A stretch of DNA of 64,000 bases from Ophiocordyceps camponoti-saundersi (nom. inval.) (lineage: Eukaryota; Ascomycota; Sordariomycetes; Hypocreales; Ophiocordycipitaceae), in the NCBI GenBank assembly GCA_003339415.1, contig PDHQ01000135.1, positions 1 to 64,000 on the forward strand. Reading direction: 5' to 3'. The notes under the pieces are model-generated. The model was not told where the DNA came from and made no database searches. It saw only the letters and a list, made by a program, of their open reading frames with translations. Both the position numbers and the translations under genes were made by a program. Each line of letters begins with the position of its first letter. The first letter of the stretch is position 1. Shown here piece by piece: positions 15,101 to 28,965 of this stretch.

Positions 15101-17169
15101 TAATAAAGGTAAGGTATAAAAAAGAATAAATATTATATTAAGGGCGGTAAAGGGGGTTTAAAAGGAAAGGTTTAATTATTTATAAATATAAGAAATTACT
15201 TAGCTATTAGAATTTATAAGTTTATATAATAAAATATTTAAAAGCGGTAAGCGATTAAATTAGTTACGCTATAATTCTTATATATAAATAAAATTATAGC
15301 TAACTAAGCTATAAAGCGCTATATATATAAGATAGTTACGCTTTTATATATTTTAAAAAAGGGTTTTAATTTTTATTAAAAATAAATAAGGTAAAAGTTT
15401 ACGATTATATTAAGGTAAATAAGGGGGCTCCTTATCCCTTACTAGCTTCTTATTTTTCTTAAGCACTAAGAGTAATATTAGTCTTACTATAGCCCCTCTT
15501 CGGTGCTAAACTAAGGTCCTTATTTATATTAAATTAAATTATAGCTTATAATTATAATAAGGGCGGGAGAGATTATTTCCGAGACTAAACTTTAATAAAG
15601 CTATTATTAGATTAGGATTAAGTTAGCTATAAGTAATCCTAGAACTTATATAGTTAATAAGTATAATTATTATATACTTAGTCTTAATACGCCTTCGAAG
15701 TAAAATAGTCCCGGGACTATAAGGTATAATATCTCTTATAAAGGATATAGCTTTTAGTTTTATTTTTAGCTAGGGCTAGGTATACGCCCTCCTTTTCTAA
15801 ATACGCCGCGGCCGCGTAAAAGCTATAGCGTAATTATTCGCGGTAGTATTTCGCTATATATTTAAATTAATAATATTAGTAGCACTATTAAAGCTATACT
15901 ATATTATTATAAACCTTAACTTAGGAGATTTCTATATTTATTATAAGTTTATTCTATATAAGTTTATTAATATTTATTATATTAGTAATTTTTAGTATTA
16001 AGTATATATATATAGCGCCCTTATTATAAGGCTAGAGGGCTTAGACTTAGGTAATTTTAACCTTATTAATATTCTTAATCTATTATATAAGTATATCTTA
16101 GTTACTATAAGCGGCCTCCGTATATACTCCTTTCGCTATAATAAAGTAAGTTCTCTAACTATAAACCGCTCCCTCTTTAAAAATAATAGGGATCTACTTA
16201 ACTAAGGCTATTCGCCTCTTATATTTTAAATAAAATATAACTATAATATCCTTACTAAGAAGCTATTATATTACTAATATAGCTTTATATTTTAAAGCTA
16301 TATTTATAGCTTATATAATCTCTTATAAGGTTAGTTATAAGGTATTTATATCGATTATAATATCCTTTATAAATATAGTAACTTCTTTATTAAAGCGGCT
16401 TAAGATAAGTTTAATTATTATATATTTATTAATAGTTATAAACGCTTATATTAAGTAAGCTTAATTAGTATTAAGACTAGCTATTAATAAAAGGGCTTTT
16501 TATATAGCTTTAATAACTATTTTCTTAATTAACTTAGTAATCTTAGGTAAAAGTTAGGTCTTAGTTTAGTCTAAGGTAGCTATATATTTTTTATAAAGTT
16601 TAGCTTTAAAGGCTATTATAATATCTTATATTTCGGAAAACGCCGCGGCTAATATTACCGTAATAAGCTTACTATATATATTTTTTATATTATAATCGCT
16701 AAATACTATACTTAGTCCGTTACTCTATCTATTTTAATATTATTATTATATTACCCCTAGCTAGATTAAGGATATTACGAGGACTAACTTAGTCCCCGCA
16801 ACCCCCTATCTATACTTATAAGAGCATTGCCTATTCCTCGGGCCTTAGCCTTAGCCGCCGCGGGCGCTATTATTATCTTTTTAGTAATAAATATATTATA
16901 GCGAGCGGAATATTAAATAATAAGTCCTATCCTATTATTATAAAAAGTTAAAAATATTATTAGTTAAAATACTAAGTTTCTTAATATAGTTATAACTTTA
17001 ATAAGATATAATTTTTTACTAGAAAATTTTAATATATATTAATAGCTTTTAAGAAATTTTATTATTACTTTCTAATTATTATTAGCCCGCTAGTTAATTT
17101 TTAATATTAAATTAAAGCTATTATTATAAATTATAAATATAAAAATAATAACTAAAATAATATTATATT
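12126..17169. other. Unclassified RIP-mutated repeat block between inverted B copies
   Basis: Stops occur in every frame throughout. The left part may be the continuing interior of the left B element. The part around 15400-16900 retains GC-richer islands (for example 16790-16870), which suggests younger or less mutated material. I could not name a family and found no second copy in the window. Confidence 0.5.
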
Positions 17170-18982
17170 CTCTTAAAATAGTTTTTTATATTATAAGCGA
17201 GATAGGGCCTTCGGCCCCGTAATAAATATATAAAAACTACTATATAATAATAACCTTATTATTTATCTTACTAGCCGCTTACCCGGCCCTAAAGCTAAAC
17301 TATCTTAACTATATATAAGGTATTAACTTAACCGCGCGAAGCGCGGGACTGACCGCGCTTACTATAGCTATAGCCTCGGCCGCGGCCCTAACCTTAACTA
17401 TAATTATAAGAGCGAACTAAAGCTACCTACTCCTTTTTTACTAATAGCTTCTCCTCTTTACTAAATATAGTATAATTACTAACCGGTATTATAAAATTTT
17501 CGTTATTAGATATATTATTAACTAAACTATTTTAAATAAGATTAGGGATCTCCTTATAAGGAGGCGGCGCGGTTATAATATAAGCGCTAGTAATATCCTC
17601 CCTAGCGGCGGGGGTAACTTTAGTACTTAAGGTAAGAGTAGTTTCGGGCTTAATAAGCTTATCGGCCTTTAATTTAAACTTAATAAGCACTAAGGTAAAA
17701 GCGGAATTAGTAATAAGAAGCGGAGTATAAAAAATAGGAAGAAAATTAGTAAGAAATAGGCTCCTTTATAAGCGCGCGTTATTTTTAATAGCGTAGTAAA
17801 TATAGTAAAGCTTTTTAATTAATTATTTAAAAAAATTAATTACTTATATATAAAAGATATATTACTCTTATATCTAAGCTAATATAATAGCGATAAGTTA
17901 GTTAGCGCTAATTAGATTTTTAGTTACCTTAATAATAAGGTCCTTCCTAATAATAAAAGGCTATAAGCTTTAAAATAATACGTAGCTAGCGGCCGCTTAT
18001 ATAACTTAATTAGCGTAAATATTATTATAATATATAATAGCGCGTATCTCTTTTACGCGCTAAATTATATTTTTTTATTATACTTATTAATATAAGATTT
18101 ACTACGGACTTAATATAACTTTAATATTACTTATTATTTAAGCGTTATAATTAAAGCCTAGCTAATAAGTAACCTTAACCGTAGCGCGAATAGCTTTAGT
18201 TATAGTAGGATTATTAATTAGCTAATACTTAATATAATTATTCGTATATTTAATATAAGCTATACTTAGATAGTCTACCTTAGTTATTAGTAGATATAGA
18301 TATACGCCGGGGCCGAGTACTTATTTCTTTATACTTAATAAAGGTCCTTAAAGCTAATAAGTATATTAATATACCCTATATAAGATACCGCTTAAGGAAA
18401 GTTAAGTTTAGCAAGTATTCTACTCCGGTATAAGTTAGCTATAAACTAATTATATATACTAAAGATTACTTATATAGTTAAAATTACTAAAAAAATAATA
18501 AGATAATAATAGCTTACTTATACTAGTAAAAGTAACCCCCCCCTTTTTTATATACTCCTAAGCCTTAAGTTACTAATTTATAAAAACCGACTTCTTAATT
18601 ATTAAAGCTTCCTAATTAGGAAAGCTTAAAAAAGGGGTATATATTTAAGTATATACTATATATAAAGGAGGTATATAGCTATATACTTAAAAGTTAAGTA
18701 ATATATACTTAGAGGCTAGGAAGGTATATACTAGTATATATAGGTAATACGTACCGCTACTATTATTATCTTTTCCTTATCTTATCTATCTTTTCTTATC
18801 TTTTTTTACGTTATATAGTATTACCGTAACTAACGGTTACTTTTTTTATACGCGTAGAGCGCCTAGCCTAGCCCCGAGCTGGACGCGGTCCTACTATATA
18901 GCGGGGGGTTTTACCTCTTTTAGGAGGGTTTTTCCTACTCGACTTACTGCTAAGGTTCTAGCAGCTACCTTTATAGCTATTA
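17170..18982 (-). mobile_element. Element B, right copy (inverted), LTR-like region plus gag-like interior only
   Basis: The reverse complement aligns with 10343-12125, starting from the outer end TAATAGCTATA (18982 downward), through the palindrome TTCCTAATTAGGAA, to the same basic Gly/Arg tail (GRGRGYSYSKRGQSRASRG near 17340-17410). Homology stops near 17170, so only the 5' portion is present. With the left copy it forms a large inverted repeat whose LTR-like ends point outward. Confidence 0.6.
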
Positions 18983-20080
18983 GAGTATTATAATAATAAT
19001 ATATTATAAGCGTTATTAGTTTTAATAGCTATATTAAAACTCTTATTAAGGGGTAGTATTATATATTAATATTTATATAGATTTTTATTATATATTTTAT
19101 AATAATTTCTAAGGATTTCTAATTAGAGTTATATAACTTTTAGAAACCTTATTATAAGATTACTAAAAAAACCCTTAAGGGAAATTACTAGAAAATATAA
19201 TCGCTTCCTTATTAGGATTTTACTATACCTTCTCCTATTCTTATTAGTATATACTTTTAGATATTTTACTAAGATTTCGCTTATAAGAGTTTTTCTCTCT
19301 TTTTCTTCTTTTCTCCTTAGCTTAGAATCTTTATTTATAATATTAATATTATTATTTCCTTAATATATCCTAGCTATAATAAAACTTAGCCTTATTAACT
19401 TTTTTTATATAAACTTATATAAGTTATATATTAAAGTAGCGGTTTAATATTTTACTTAAGTTATATAAACTCTATACTTATTTTTTTTCTTTATTTTTTA
19501 TAATTATTATTTAATATTTTATTTTTTTCCTTTTATTCTTTATTATATTTCCTTTATTTTTATATTATTTACTTTATATTCTTTTATTAGAAAAATATTA
19601 TTAATTTATTATAAGTATTATTAAACTCCTTATACTTATTTTAAAATAAAAAAAAATATAATACTTTTATAACTTTTTTCTTATTTTTCCTTATTATTTA
19701 ACGCCTTTTTTTTATTTTTTTTCGCCCCTTATTTTTCCCCTATTTAAGAACTAATAATATTACTATTATTAAATACTATTAAATACTCCTCTATATTTAA
19801 AAGCGCCCCCTTAATTATTATATATACTATCCCCCTTTTACCGCTATTAGCTAATATTACCTTAGTTATTATTATAGTATATATTATTACTTAGCTAAAC
19901 TAGCTTACTTATAATATAAACGCTTATTATATTAAGAAATAATATATTATATATAACTTAAATATATAAGTTATATATATATTATTATTATTTATATAAT
20001 ATATATTAAATAAATAAGGGTTTTTAATATAAATAATATATAGCTTTAAAGTTATTATTTTATAATTTACTATTATTATT
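18983..20080. other. RIP-mutated AT-rich DNA, no gene recognised
   Basis: AT-rich with stops in all frames and C/T-rich stretches around 19460-19740. No recognised element ends or second copy were found. Confidence 0.5.
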
Positions 20081-20096
20081 ATTATTTATATATTAA

Positions 20097-21945
20097 TAAT
20101 AATATTAATATATTAATATATTTTATATAGCTTAGAACTATCTTATATATATTTTAAAAGGAGGAAAAACTAAAAAACTTAAAGTAAAACCCTTCTCTTA
20201 AGCGTTACCCTAGCTTTAAGTTAAACCCTAACTATACTTAATATTCTATATATTTAATAAGTTTAGTAATAACTAGTAATTAAAAAGCTAATATTTCCCC
20301 TAAAATAAACTTCGTAATAATAAAAATATACGTAAACTAAGTTTAGTATAAAATCTATATAGCTTACTTATCTTTTTAGCTATTATTATCGCTATAAATT
20401 AAATATTTATAATTAATTAAAGTAGCTTTAATAATTAAATTAATTAAGGCTTAATTAATATAGCTAAGAAATATATAAAAGTTTTATTATTTTATAATAA
20501 ACCTTATAATAGCTAATTTTAAAAGATAGCCGGATTATAATAATAAAGCTATAAATAAATTTAGAGAAAAGGTTAAGGGAGGTGCTATTATATTCGCTTT
20601 TTAGCGTTTCCGCCCCTATTATTATTAAACTCTAGTTAATATTAGGGAGGGAGAAAGGGTAATATATATAAAATTCTAATTTATAAACCTTTAAAGTTAG
20701 GAAATATATATATCTTTTACTTAATTTTATATTACTCTTATTTTAAGGTAAAGTTAACCTTACTTAAAGTAAGATTTTTAATAAAAAAAGGAATAATATA
20801 ATCTTTTTTTATAAGCTATAAAATAAATAAACTTACTTTTTATATATAAAATAATAAAATATTTATTATATTATAGCTTTATTATATAATATTTAGCAAT
20901 ATATTTAAATTAATAATATTTAAAATATTATTAAGATTAAACTTTTAATATATATAATTTAATATTAAAAATCTTTACTTATATTATTATACTTTTATTA
21001 TAAATCTAGTTTATATTTATTATATTATTAATAATTATTATTAACAAATTCCGCTAAGTTTTTAAATAATATTTTTTTATATATAATTATATTATTAAAA
21101 CCTTATTTAAAAACTTAATTTTTTTCTAAAAAGCTTCCTTATTATTTTATTATAAAGCTTATATTAATATTTTTTTATAATAGAAATATAATTTTTACTA
21201 ATTAAATATACTTTTTCTTTAAAAATAATATAAAGCTATTTTAAATTAAACTAAAGCTTTTAAATAAGATTTTAAAATATTATTATAATATTATTATTAG
21301 GTAATTTCCTAATTATAAAAGCTTAGCTTTATTTATAAAGTTTATAATTAGTATTTATTATAATTACCTTAAAGCCTTAAACTTAAAATAAAATAATAAT
21401 AAAATTAAAGCAAATTATTAGCTATTATTTATATTATTTAAGAATTTATTTCTTACTAATTTTCTCTAATATTTTAGCTATAATTATAACTTATATTAAA
21501 AGAATTTTATTTTTTTAAAGCTATAAAAAAACTATAGCTATAATAGCTAAGAAGATATTACTAATTAATAAAGTTAAAATAAAAAAAGCGCCTCCCTAAA
21601 CTTTTTTAAATTTTACTATTTATTTAATAATTACTTATAAAAAAATAAAAGTATTTTTTAAAATAATCTTATTAATATTTACTTTAGCTTTTAATAAAAT
21701 AATAAGTATAATAAACTTTTAAGTTTAAGATTATTAGAATTTAAAATAAAGTTATATTTTAGGTAAAAAAATTTTATAGTTATAATTAACTTATATAGCG
21801 TTACCCTCCTTTTTAAAGTTACTCTAAGCGCGGCTTATTATTACTATAAGGTAATAAAAAGAGTAGAGTCTGCTTATAATATAAAAATAAAAAGTTTATA
21901 TTTATATCGCTATAAGCGCGGAATTTGTAAAATATATAAAAGGTA
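20097..21945 (-). mobile_element. Family A repeat, copy A4 (1849 bp)
   Basis: It is bounded by a perfect 16-bp duplication, attatttatatattaa (20081-20096 and 21946-21961). It has the same end blocks as A1-A3 but is strongly mutated. It lies outside any other element I can define, so it inserted in unclassified AT-rich DNA. Confidence 0.75.
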
Positions 21946-22230
21946 ATTATTTATATATTAAGAGTTTTAATATTATTTAAAGCTTTTATAATATATTAAA
22001 TAGAAAAAAATATTTAAAATAAAATAAAACCCCTTAATTATATAAGAAAAAAGCTTATTATACGCTTATATAAAAATATAATAATAGCTAATAAAAGTAT
22101 AATATAATAAGCTTATAGCTAAGAGGTAATTTTAAGTAATATAAAAAAGTAAAATTAAGAAAAGAGCGTAAGGAAAGGAAAATTTATAAAGCGTAAAGTA
22201 AAAAAAAAAAATTAATAAAATATTATAATA

Positions 22231-22440
22231 TAAAATAATATAAAATAATATAGAATAATATAAAATAATATAAAATAATATAAAATAATATAAAATAATA
22301 TAAAATAATATAAAATAATATAAAATAATATAAAATAATATAAAATAATATAAAATAATATAAAATAATATAAAATAATATAAAATAATATAAAATAATA
22401 TAAAATAATATAAAATAATATAAAATAATATAATATAATA
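22231..22440. repeat. 10-bp tandem repeat, about 20 copies
   Basis: The unit ATAATATAAA repeats almost perfectly; one unit has an A-to-G change near 22252 and the last units degenerate to shorter ATAAT steps. The repeat is homogeneous even though its surroundings are heavily mutated, so it is either recent or has been maintained by slippage or unequal exchange. Confidence 0.95.
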
Positions 22441-23225
22441 TAATATAAAGTAATATAATATAAAGTAAGGGAAAGAAAGTTTAAAAAAAATAAAATAAAA
22501 AAGTAAAATAGTTATTTTATTACTTATTAATAATTAAGAAAAAAAAGCTATACTTTTTTCTTTTTTACCTCTCTTTTCCTTTTTTTCTTTTCTTTTTTAA
22601 ATTATTTTTTAAAAAAAGTATATTTTTAACTTTTTTCTTAGCTTTTTTTTTATTTTTATAATAAAAAAATAATAATAATTATTATATAGCTACGCGTTAA
22701 TAAAATATTAATATTATAATATTTAAAATTATTTATAAAAAGCTTTATAATTTTCCTTATATTATATATATAGCTTAACTAGCTAAATATAAGGTTTTAT
22801 ATTAAAAATAATAAAAAAAATAATATTATATTATATAATTATATATAAAATTAATAAAATATATAAGCTTTTATTTAGCTAATTATTATAGTTATATAAA
22901 AGCTTAATATAAATATTAAAAAGTAAATAAAGCTAAAAATAAAATTAAAAATAAAATTAAAGCTTAAAAGCTAACTAAGTTATAAATTTATTTAAATAAG
23001 TTATATATAATAGCTATAAAAAGAGCTAAATATATTAATAAAAAAAACTAAGTAGCTTTTTAAATAAATATAAAGCGGAGTAAAATAAAGTAAAGTTTAA
23101 AGCTAGCTAATAATAAATAATAAAAGTAACTTTAAGCTAACTTATATTATACTTAAGGGTGAAATAAAGTATTAAAGCTTTAACTTATTATAATAATAAT
23201 ATTAATTAAAGCTAGTATTTTAATA

Positions 23226-23251
23226 AAAGCGGCTATCTTAGCAGCCGCTTT
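23226..23251. other. Perfect 9-bp stem inverted repeat
   Basis: The arms AAAGCGGCT and AGCCGCTTT are separated by 8 nt. It is GC-rich compared with its surroundings and keeps a CA step, unlike most of the flank. A transcript would form a stable hairpin, but no T-run terminator logic applies in a fungus. It may be a transposon remnant. Confidence 0.5.
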
Positions 23252-23368
23252 ATTTACTTTTTTTATAGCTATAACTGCTAATTCTCCTCTTTATAAATTA
23301 TATATATTAATCTTATTATATTTTAAAATATTTATTTTAAGCGGGGAGATAATTATTAAAATAAATAA

Positions 23369-23644
23369 AGTAAGGGGCGGAGCGGTAAAAAAAGTAGCGG
23401 TAAAAATAATAATAATAATAATAATAGCGGCGATAATAAAGAATACTCCCGCTAAAATAAAGGCAGAGGTAATAATAGTAATAAACTTAAGGCTAAGAGC
23501 GGCGGCGGAGGCGGCGGTAAAGCTAGAGGCGAGGGTAAGGAAGCTTATAATAATAATAATAGCGGCGGCGGAGTTTATAACCGCGGTAATAATAGTAATA
23601 ATAATAATAATAGTAGCGGTAATAAGGGCTATAATAATTACTAA
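23369..23644 (+). pseudogene. Relic Gly/Asn/Ser/Lys-rich reading frame
   Basis: A 92-codon stretch reads in one frame with a single internal stop (TAA at 23453-23455, compatible with a RIP change of CAA) before the terminal TAA at 23642-23644. It contains seven consecutive Asn codons, a run of six Gly (near 23498-23515) and a short Asn/Gly/Ser-rich tail. No start codon or known domain is visible. It could be the low-complexity part of a mutated gene or simply an AAT/GGC trinucleotide tract. The function is unknown. Confidence 0.35.
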
Positions 23645-25211
23645 GCTAATAATTTTTAAGCTATATAAAATTATATTTTTAAAGTTTATAATAAAAGTCT
23701 ACTTTCGCTTTAATAATATTAATAATATCTAAGCCTTATAATTAATTATTAAAATACCTATAAAATAATTAAATTATTATATAATTATAAGAAATATATA
23801 TATATAATTTTAAGTTATATTTAAATATAAGATAATATTATATAATAGCTATATTATTAATTATATCTTAGCTTTTTATTTTTAATTAAGTTTTTTATTA
23901 TATAATAGCTATAGTATTTTTTTTATATATATTTAAAGTTATTTATTATATAACTTCCTAATAATTCTTATTATTATATAATATTTTTACTTACTAAAAG
24001 CTAAGCTAGTTTTTAATAATATATATAATTAAAATATCTTATATAACTTTATAACTTTTATTAAAAATATTTTAAATTATTTTTATTATTTTTATTAATT
24101 AGCTTAAAGAAAAGAGAAAAAGAAAAAAAAAGAAAAAAAGAGAGGGAGTGAAGAGAGGTTTTTATACCCTTTAAAAAGTAATAAGGCGGAGTAAAATTTA
24201 ATTTTTTTATAATTTTTTTTAATATTTTTAATATAAAGTTATAAGAGGTAATATTATTATTTATTTTCCTTTATAATATAATTATTAAAAACTTTTATAA
24301 TAAAACTTTTATAAAGCGTATTATAAATTAAGTTACTTAATAATTTATTTTTTTTAGCTAATAGCTTATTTTTTTCTATCTTTTTTTATAATAATAAATA
24401 AAATATTATTTTTCTTTTTAGTTTTTTTAATAATATACTTGTTTAATATTATATAATTATTTTTCTTTAATATATTTATATTCTATAAATTATAAAGTTT
24501 TTTCTTTATATAATACTTTTTTTCCTATATTTTTTCTTTTTATAAAAAGAAAAAGTTAAGTATTAATATTATCTTTTTATACCCTTTTATATTTTCTATA
24601 TAATATATATATAAAGGATAACTTAAATATTAAAAAGTCCCTAATAAAATATATATTAATATTTAAGTTATATTTTATATAATTTAAGGGATAAGAGATA
24701 TCTTAGGAAGGAAAAGGGGGGTATAAGGGTAAAATATTATTTAGCTATATAGCTACTCTTCCTTATATAAAGTAGGAAGAGTATTTATTTTTAATTATTA
24801 TAAATTTAAGTTACTTTTTATTTCTCTTATCTATATATATATAATAAAGATTATTTAATAATTAATTAAGCTTAAAGTTATATTAAAAAGCTTTTAAATA
24901 AATATTTTAAATTATATAGGAAGGGATTTTTATAAAAGCGTTAATTTTAAAAATTAAGATACTTTAAGCCTTAAATATAATAATAAGTACCTAGGTTGCG
25001 ATATTTATTTTTAGTATTTTTAACCCTTTTTAGTAATATTTTAAAACCCTTTTTTACTTTTTTTTACCTTTTTTAACTTTTAGAAACTATAAATGCTCTT
25101 TTTAAGTAAAAAGGAAAGAAAAAAAAAATAAGCAGTATATAAAAAGAGGCTATATAATATAAAAGTACCTCTTTATTAATTTATAAATATATTTACTTTT
25201 TTCTTATAAGG

Positions 25212-25461
25212 TATAAAAGTCCTATACTCCTTAATATTTATAAGAAGCTAACTTTATTAATATAAAATAACTTAAAAAGTTTTAAAATATATATAGTATA
25301 TATACTTAAAGTTATAGTCCGTATATAGCCCGCGCCTATCTTACGCGTAGCGCTAACTTATTATATATACTTATATATACCTCGTGCTTATTATACGCGC
25401 GAACTTAACTAAGTACCTTTTATATAACTTAGCTATTTAAGCGTAGCTTAAATCTCTTATA
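25212..25461. repeat. 5' terminal repeat (LTR) of D1
   Basis: A 250-bp unit with the conserved GC-rich core GCCCGCGCCTAT...ACGCGCG found at all five D LTRs in the window. The core itself contains an imperfect internal duplication: two ACGCGCG-type blocks, each followed by CTAACT/TTAACTAAG. Confidence 0.8.
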
Positions 25462-25608
25462 TACCTCGCCGCTTTAAGAAAAAAATATTTCTAGCTATAG
25501 TATATATATATATAAGGTATAAGTTAAAATACCCCTTATATAAAAAATTTTTCTTTCTTTTTTTTTTCTTTTTCTTTTTAAGCTAATTATATTATTTTTC
25601 TCGCTAAA

Positions 25609-27384
25609 TATAAAAAATTAGTTTATAACTAATCGTAGCTAAATAAGGGGGATTATAGCGGACATATTTAGGTCTTCCCGATAGCGCTTAGTTATCGCGC
25701 GGGGTATATAGTTAGCTTAGAAAGGGGGCTTCTCTCCCTTCTTTTTCCTCTTTTCGATAGCTTTAATTATAACTTTACTTTAGCTTACTTTTATAATTAC
25801 CTTAGTAAGACCTTTATATTAATTAAAGCTCCTCTTACCGCTAACTAAATATAAAAGTAAGATCTTAGTATAGAACGCTATTAAATTCTACCTATACTAA
25901 AGCCGCTCTTAGCTTATTCCGGCCTAAAGTTTTAGCTAGCTATTATACGTGCTAAATTTACGATTAATAGAGCCGTAATTAGGGATCCTAAGTCTTAGTT
26001 TTACTATATCTTTTCTTATCTTAGTACCTTCTAGTAGATATTCTTTCTATACGTTATTATAGCTATAGATTTTTCTTTTTAGCTTAAAGCCTTTTTAGCG
26101 TATATCTCTAAGCTTCTCGGGGAGAGTTATAAAAAACGCTAAGTAGGTTTTTCCTTAGTTAGGATATATTAGAAGCTATTAGAGCCCCTCGGAGAATATA
26201 TTATAAGGTAAGAATATACCTTTTTCGAGGCCGGACCGTTATACTAATCTAATTACGCTAGGATTATTCTACTCTTATCCGGGCTACGTAAGGAGCTATA
26301 AGAGCGCTTAGATTATAAGAACTAGCTTATAATATATATAGCTTTCGCTAGCTTTCTCTAAAACTTTAATAAAATATTTAGTTTTAGGAATATTCTTAAC
26401 GCGCTAGTTAATTTACCGCCCCCCTTTTTAGCTAACTTAATAAATATCGCGTTTATATAATCTTATTCTAATATTACTAAGCGCTAGCGTTATTATTAGT
26501 ATAATTAGATTAGTTATTTTAAGCGTAACTATCCGAAGCTTTATAAGTAAATAAGGATTTTAAAGTTAGGGCTTTTTATAAGCGGAGCGGGGAAGTTAAA
26601 GGTAAATTCGGAGTATTTTAATTAAGGGGATAATAAGTAAGGAGAGATAAGTATATATTAAATATTATAGCTTAGGTAATTTCTAGCCTTATTATATTAC
26701 CTTATATAAAGATAGTTTACGCGTAGCTTAGGCGCGTAAATTTATTAGTAAGTATATATTATAATTATATTACGCCTTAGCTTATAAATTAGCGCTAGTA
26801 GTATATAGCGATAAGTATATAGCTAGCTTTACTATTTACTACGATTAGGTTATTCTTTAAGCTTCTTATAACTAATATAGTACTACTTAATCTTATATAT
26901 TAGCTATATAGGTAAGTTTTTACTATTAATATATAAGTTTATTAATTCCTACCTTAAGAGGTGCTACGATTCTAAGCTTATTAGAATCTTCCTTATAAAG
27001 ATCGGAGTTTAATTCCTTAAGCTATAAGGGAGCCTTTCCGCCCTCTTATCCTTATCTTTACGGAGGCTATTAAGTAATTAGCTAGGGACTATATAGAGTA
27101 TCTTGCTAGCGTAGTAGTATATAACTTTTCCGTCCTACGCTCCTATTTCCTTAGCTAGCCTAAGGAGGGGGCTATATAAGGGATTAGTTTATAACTAATT
27201 ATAGCTAGATAGGGGGGATTATAGCGGATATGTTTAGGTTTTCCCGATAGCGCTTAGTTATCGCGCGAGGTATATAGCTAGCTCGGGAAAGGGGCTTCTC
27301 TCCTTTCTCCTTCCTCTCTTCGATAGCTTTAATTATAACTCTACTTTAGCTTACTTCTATAATCGCCTTAGTAAGACCTTTATA
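25609..27384. mobile_element. Element C, copy C1: 1776-bp short LTR element
   Basis: 210-bp direct LTRs (25609-25818 and 27175-27384) have inverted tips TATAA...TTATA (RIP-altered TG...CA). The 5-bp target duplication is CTAAA/CTAAG (25604-25608 and 27385-27389); the uninterrupted site in D2 (about 46614) reads CTAAG. A purine tract AAGGAGGGGG (27162-27171) sits just upstream of the right LTR, as a polypurine tract would, which suggests plus-strand sense. The 1356-bp interior is too short for gag-pol and has many stops; a gag-only or TRIM/LARD-like non-autonomous element is the simplest reading. Confidence 0.85.
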
Positions 27385-28965
27385 CTAAGTAATTTATTTT
27401 TTAAGCTTTACTTTTTATTATTCTGCTATTATATTCTTATAATTCTTTTTTTATTATTATTTTTTAAACTTTTTATATTTATTAAGTTATTATCTCGCCG
27501 CTTTAATATATTATTTAATTAGCTATAATTATTATCTTATATAATAAGCAGATATATTATAAAAGGAGATTTAGATAATAAAAATATTATTATATTATAA
27601 AAAGTAAAATATTTATATACTTATTATATTTAAAACTTTTATAATAATTATAATATTAATTATTAATATAATTATAAAGTAGCTTATAAGGCGTGCGGAT
27701 AGTAATAAAAATAATACTTTTAAGAAAAATACTTTTTTATTATAAATATACGCTTATAGTAAGCTATCCGTAACTTATAAATAATATTTAGGGAAAGATA
27801 AGCTATTACTTTATTTACTTACCTTTATACTAAAAAAATTCTTAGCTAGCGTGCCTAGCTTATATTAAAATTTCTTACTTATATTAATTATTTATAAACT
27901 ATATTAGCTACTACTTATATTATACCGCGCTTAGTAACTAATCTTTACGCCCCTTTTACGCTTAAATAATAATAGTTTTCCACGCTTATCCCCGGTATTA
28001 GTAATATAACCGCTATACCCGCCTTATATACCTTAACTTATAGTATATTTTTAATAATAATATAATATTAATAATAATAATAATAATAAGGCGCCTTTAC
28101 TATTAGCTTTAATTTTTTCGCTTTATAATATAAAATATCTTTTTAATAATAAAAAGAATAATAATAATAAATTCTTAAGTAATAATAAAATAAATAAGCT
28201 ACTTAGATTATAAACTACTAAGCGGATATTAATATATAAAAGCGTAAAAATAAAAAAAAAATATTTTTTACTAAATAATTATAACGCTAACTAATTTATA
28301 TAATATACTAGGCTTACCCGCCGCTTTATAATATATTACCTTTACTAACTTATATATATTACTTAGCTTTTAGTTATTTAGCGCTTATATATATTACTTA
28401 TCCTCTCCTTTTATTATATATTAATAAAATAAGTTTACGCTAGCGCCCGCGCGCGGCGCGCGCGGCCTAGGAGTAAAATAAGCGAGATTTTTACTATTAG
28501 CGTTATAATAAATATTCTCTTAACTTTAAAATACGCTCTCCCCTATTCGGGGATATATTTATTATAAGTTAATATTAGCGCTAAGCTATAGCTAGCGCTA
28601 TAATAGTTTTTTAAATTAATTAATTATAATAAAAGATTTTAGAGAGAAAATAAAGAAGGTAAATATTAGCTTAAAGCTAATATAAGAAAAGAAAAGGAGT
28701 AAATAAATTAAAAATAAAAAAAATAAAGAATAAAAAGGTAATATTATATTTATATAATAAAAAAAGGAGGTTACTTAAAAGAGATAATTAGCTATAAAAA
28801 GCGCTTAAATAAATATATAGTTAAGTTTACTTTAAGCTATTATAAAAATATATATTTTTTTATATAAACTTAAAATAGTTTAATATTATATAATATTTAA
28901 AGTTATTAAATAGCTTTTAAGTTATTATTATTATTATTATTAATATTATATTATCGCTAATAAAA

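Larger units (their letters stand above)
21962..25206. other. AT-rich DNA with satellite, hairpin and relic frame; no intact gene
   Basis: Apart from the three sub-features listed separately (22231-22440, 23226-23251, 23369-23644) the stretch is low-complexity AT DNA with A/G-rich runs (24100-24160) and T-rich runs. Stops occur in all frames. No transposon ends were recognised. Confidence 0.5.

Noticed and set aside
10343..18982. A single DNA transposon with long terminal inverted repeats
   Set aside because: The shared arms contain LTR-like signals and a gag-like tail, and homology stops unevenly. Two oppositely oriented LTR element pieces fit better, though kept open as a finding.
25320..25460. 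CRISPR-like or regulatory array in the repeated CGCG-rich blocks
   Set aside because: The blocks are a conserved LTR core occurring once per D LTR, not regularly spaced repeats with spacers.
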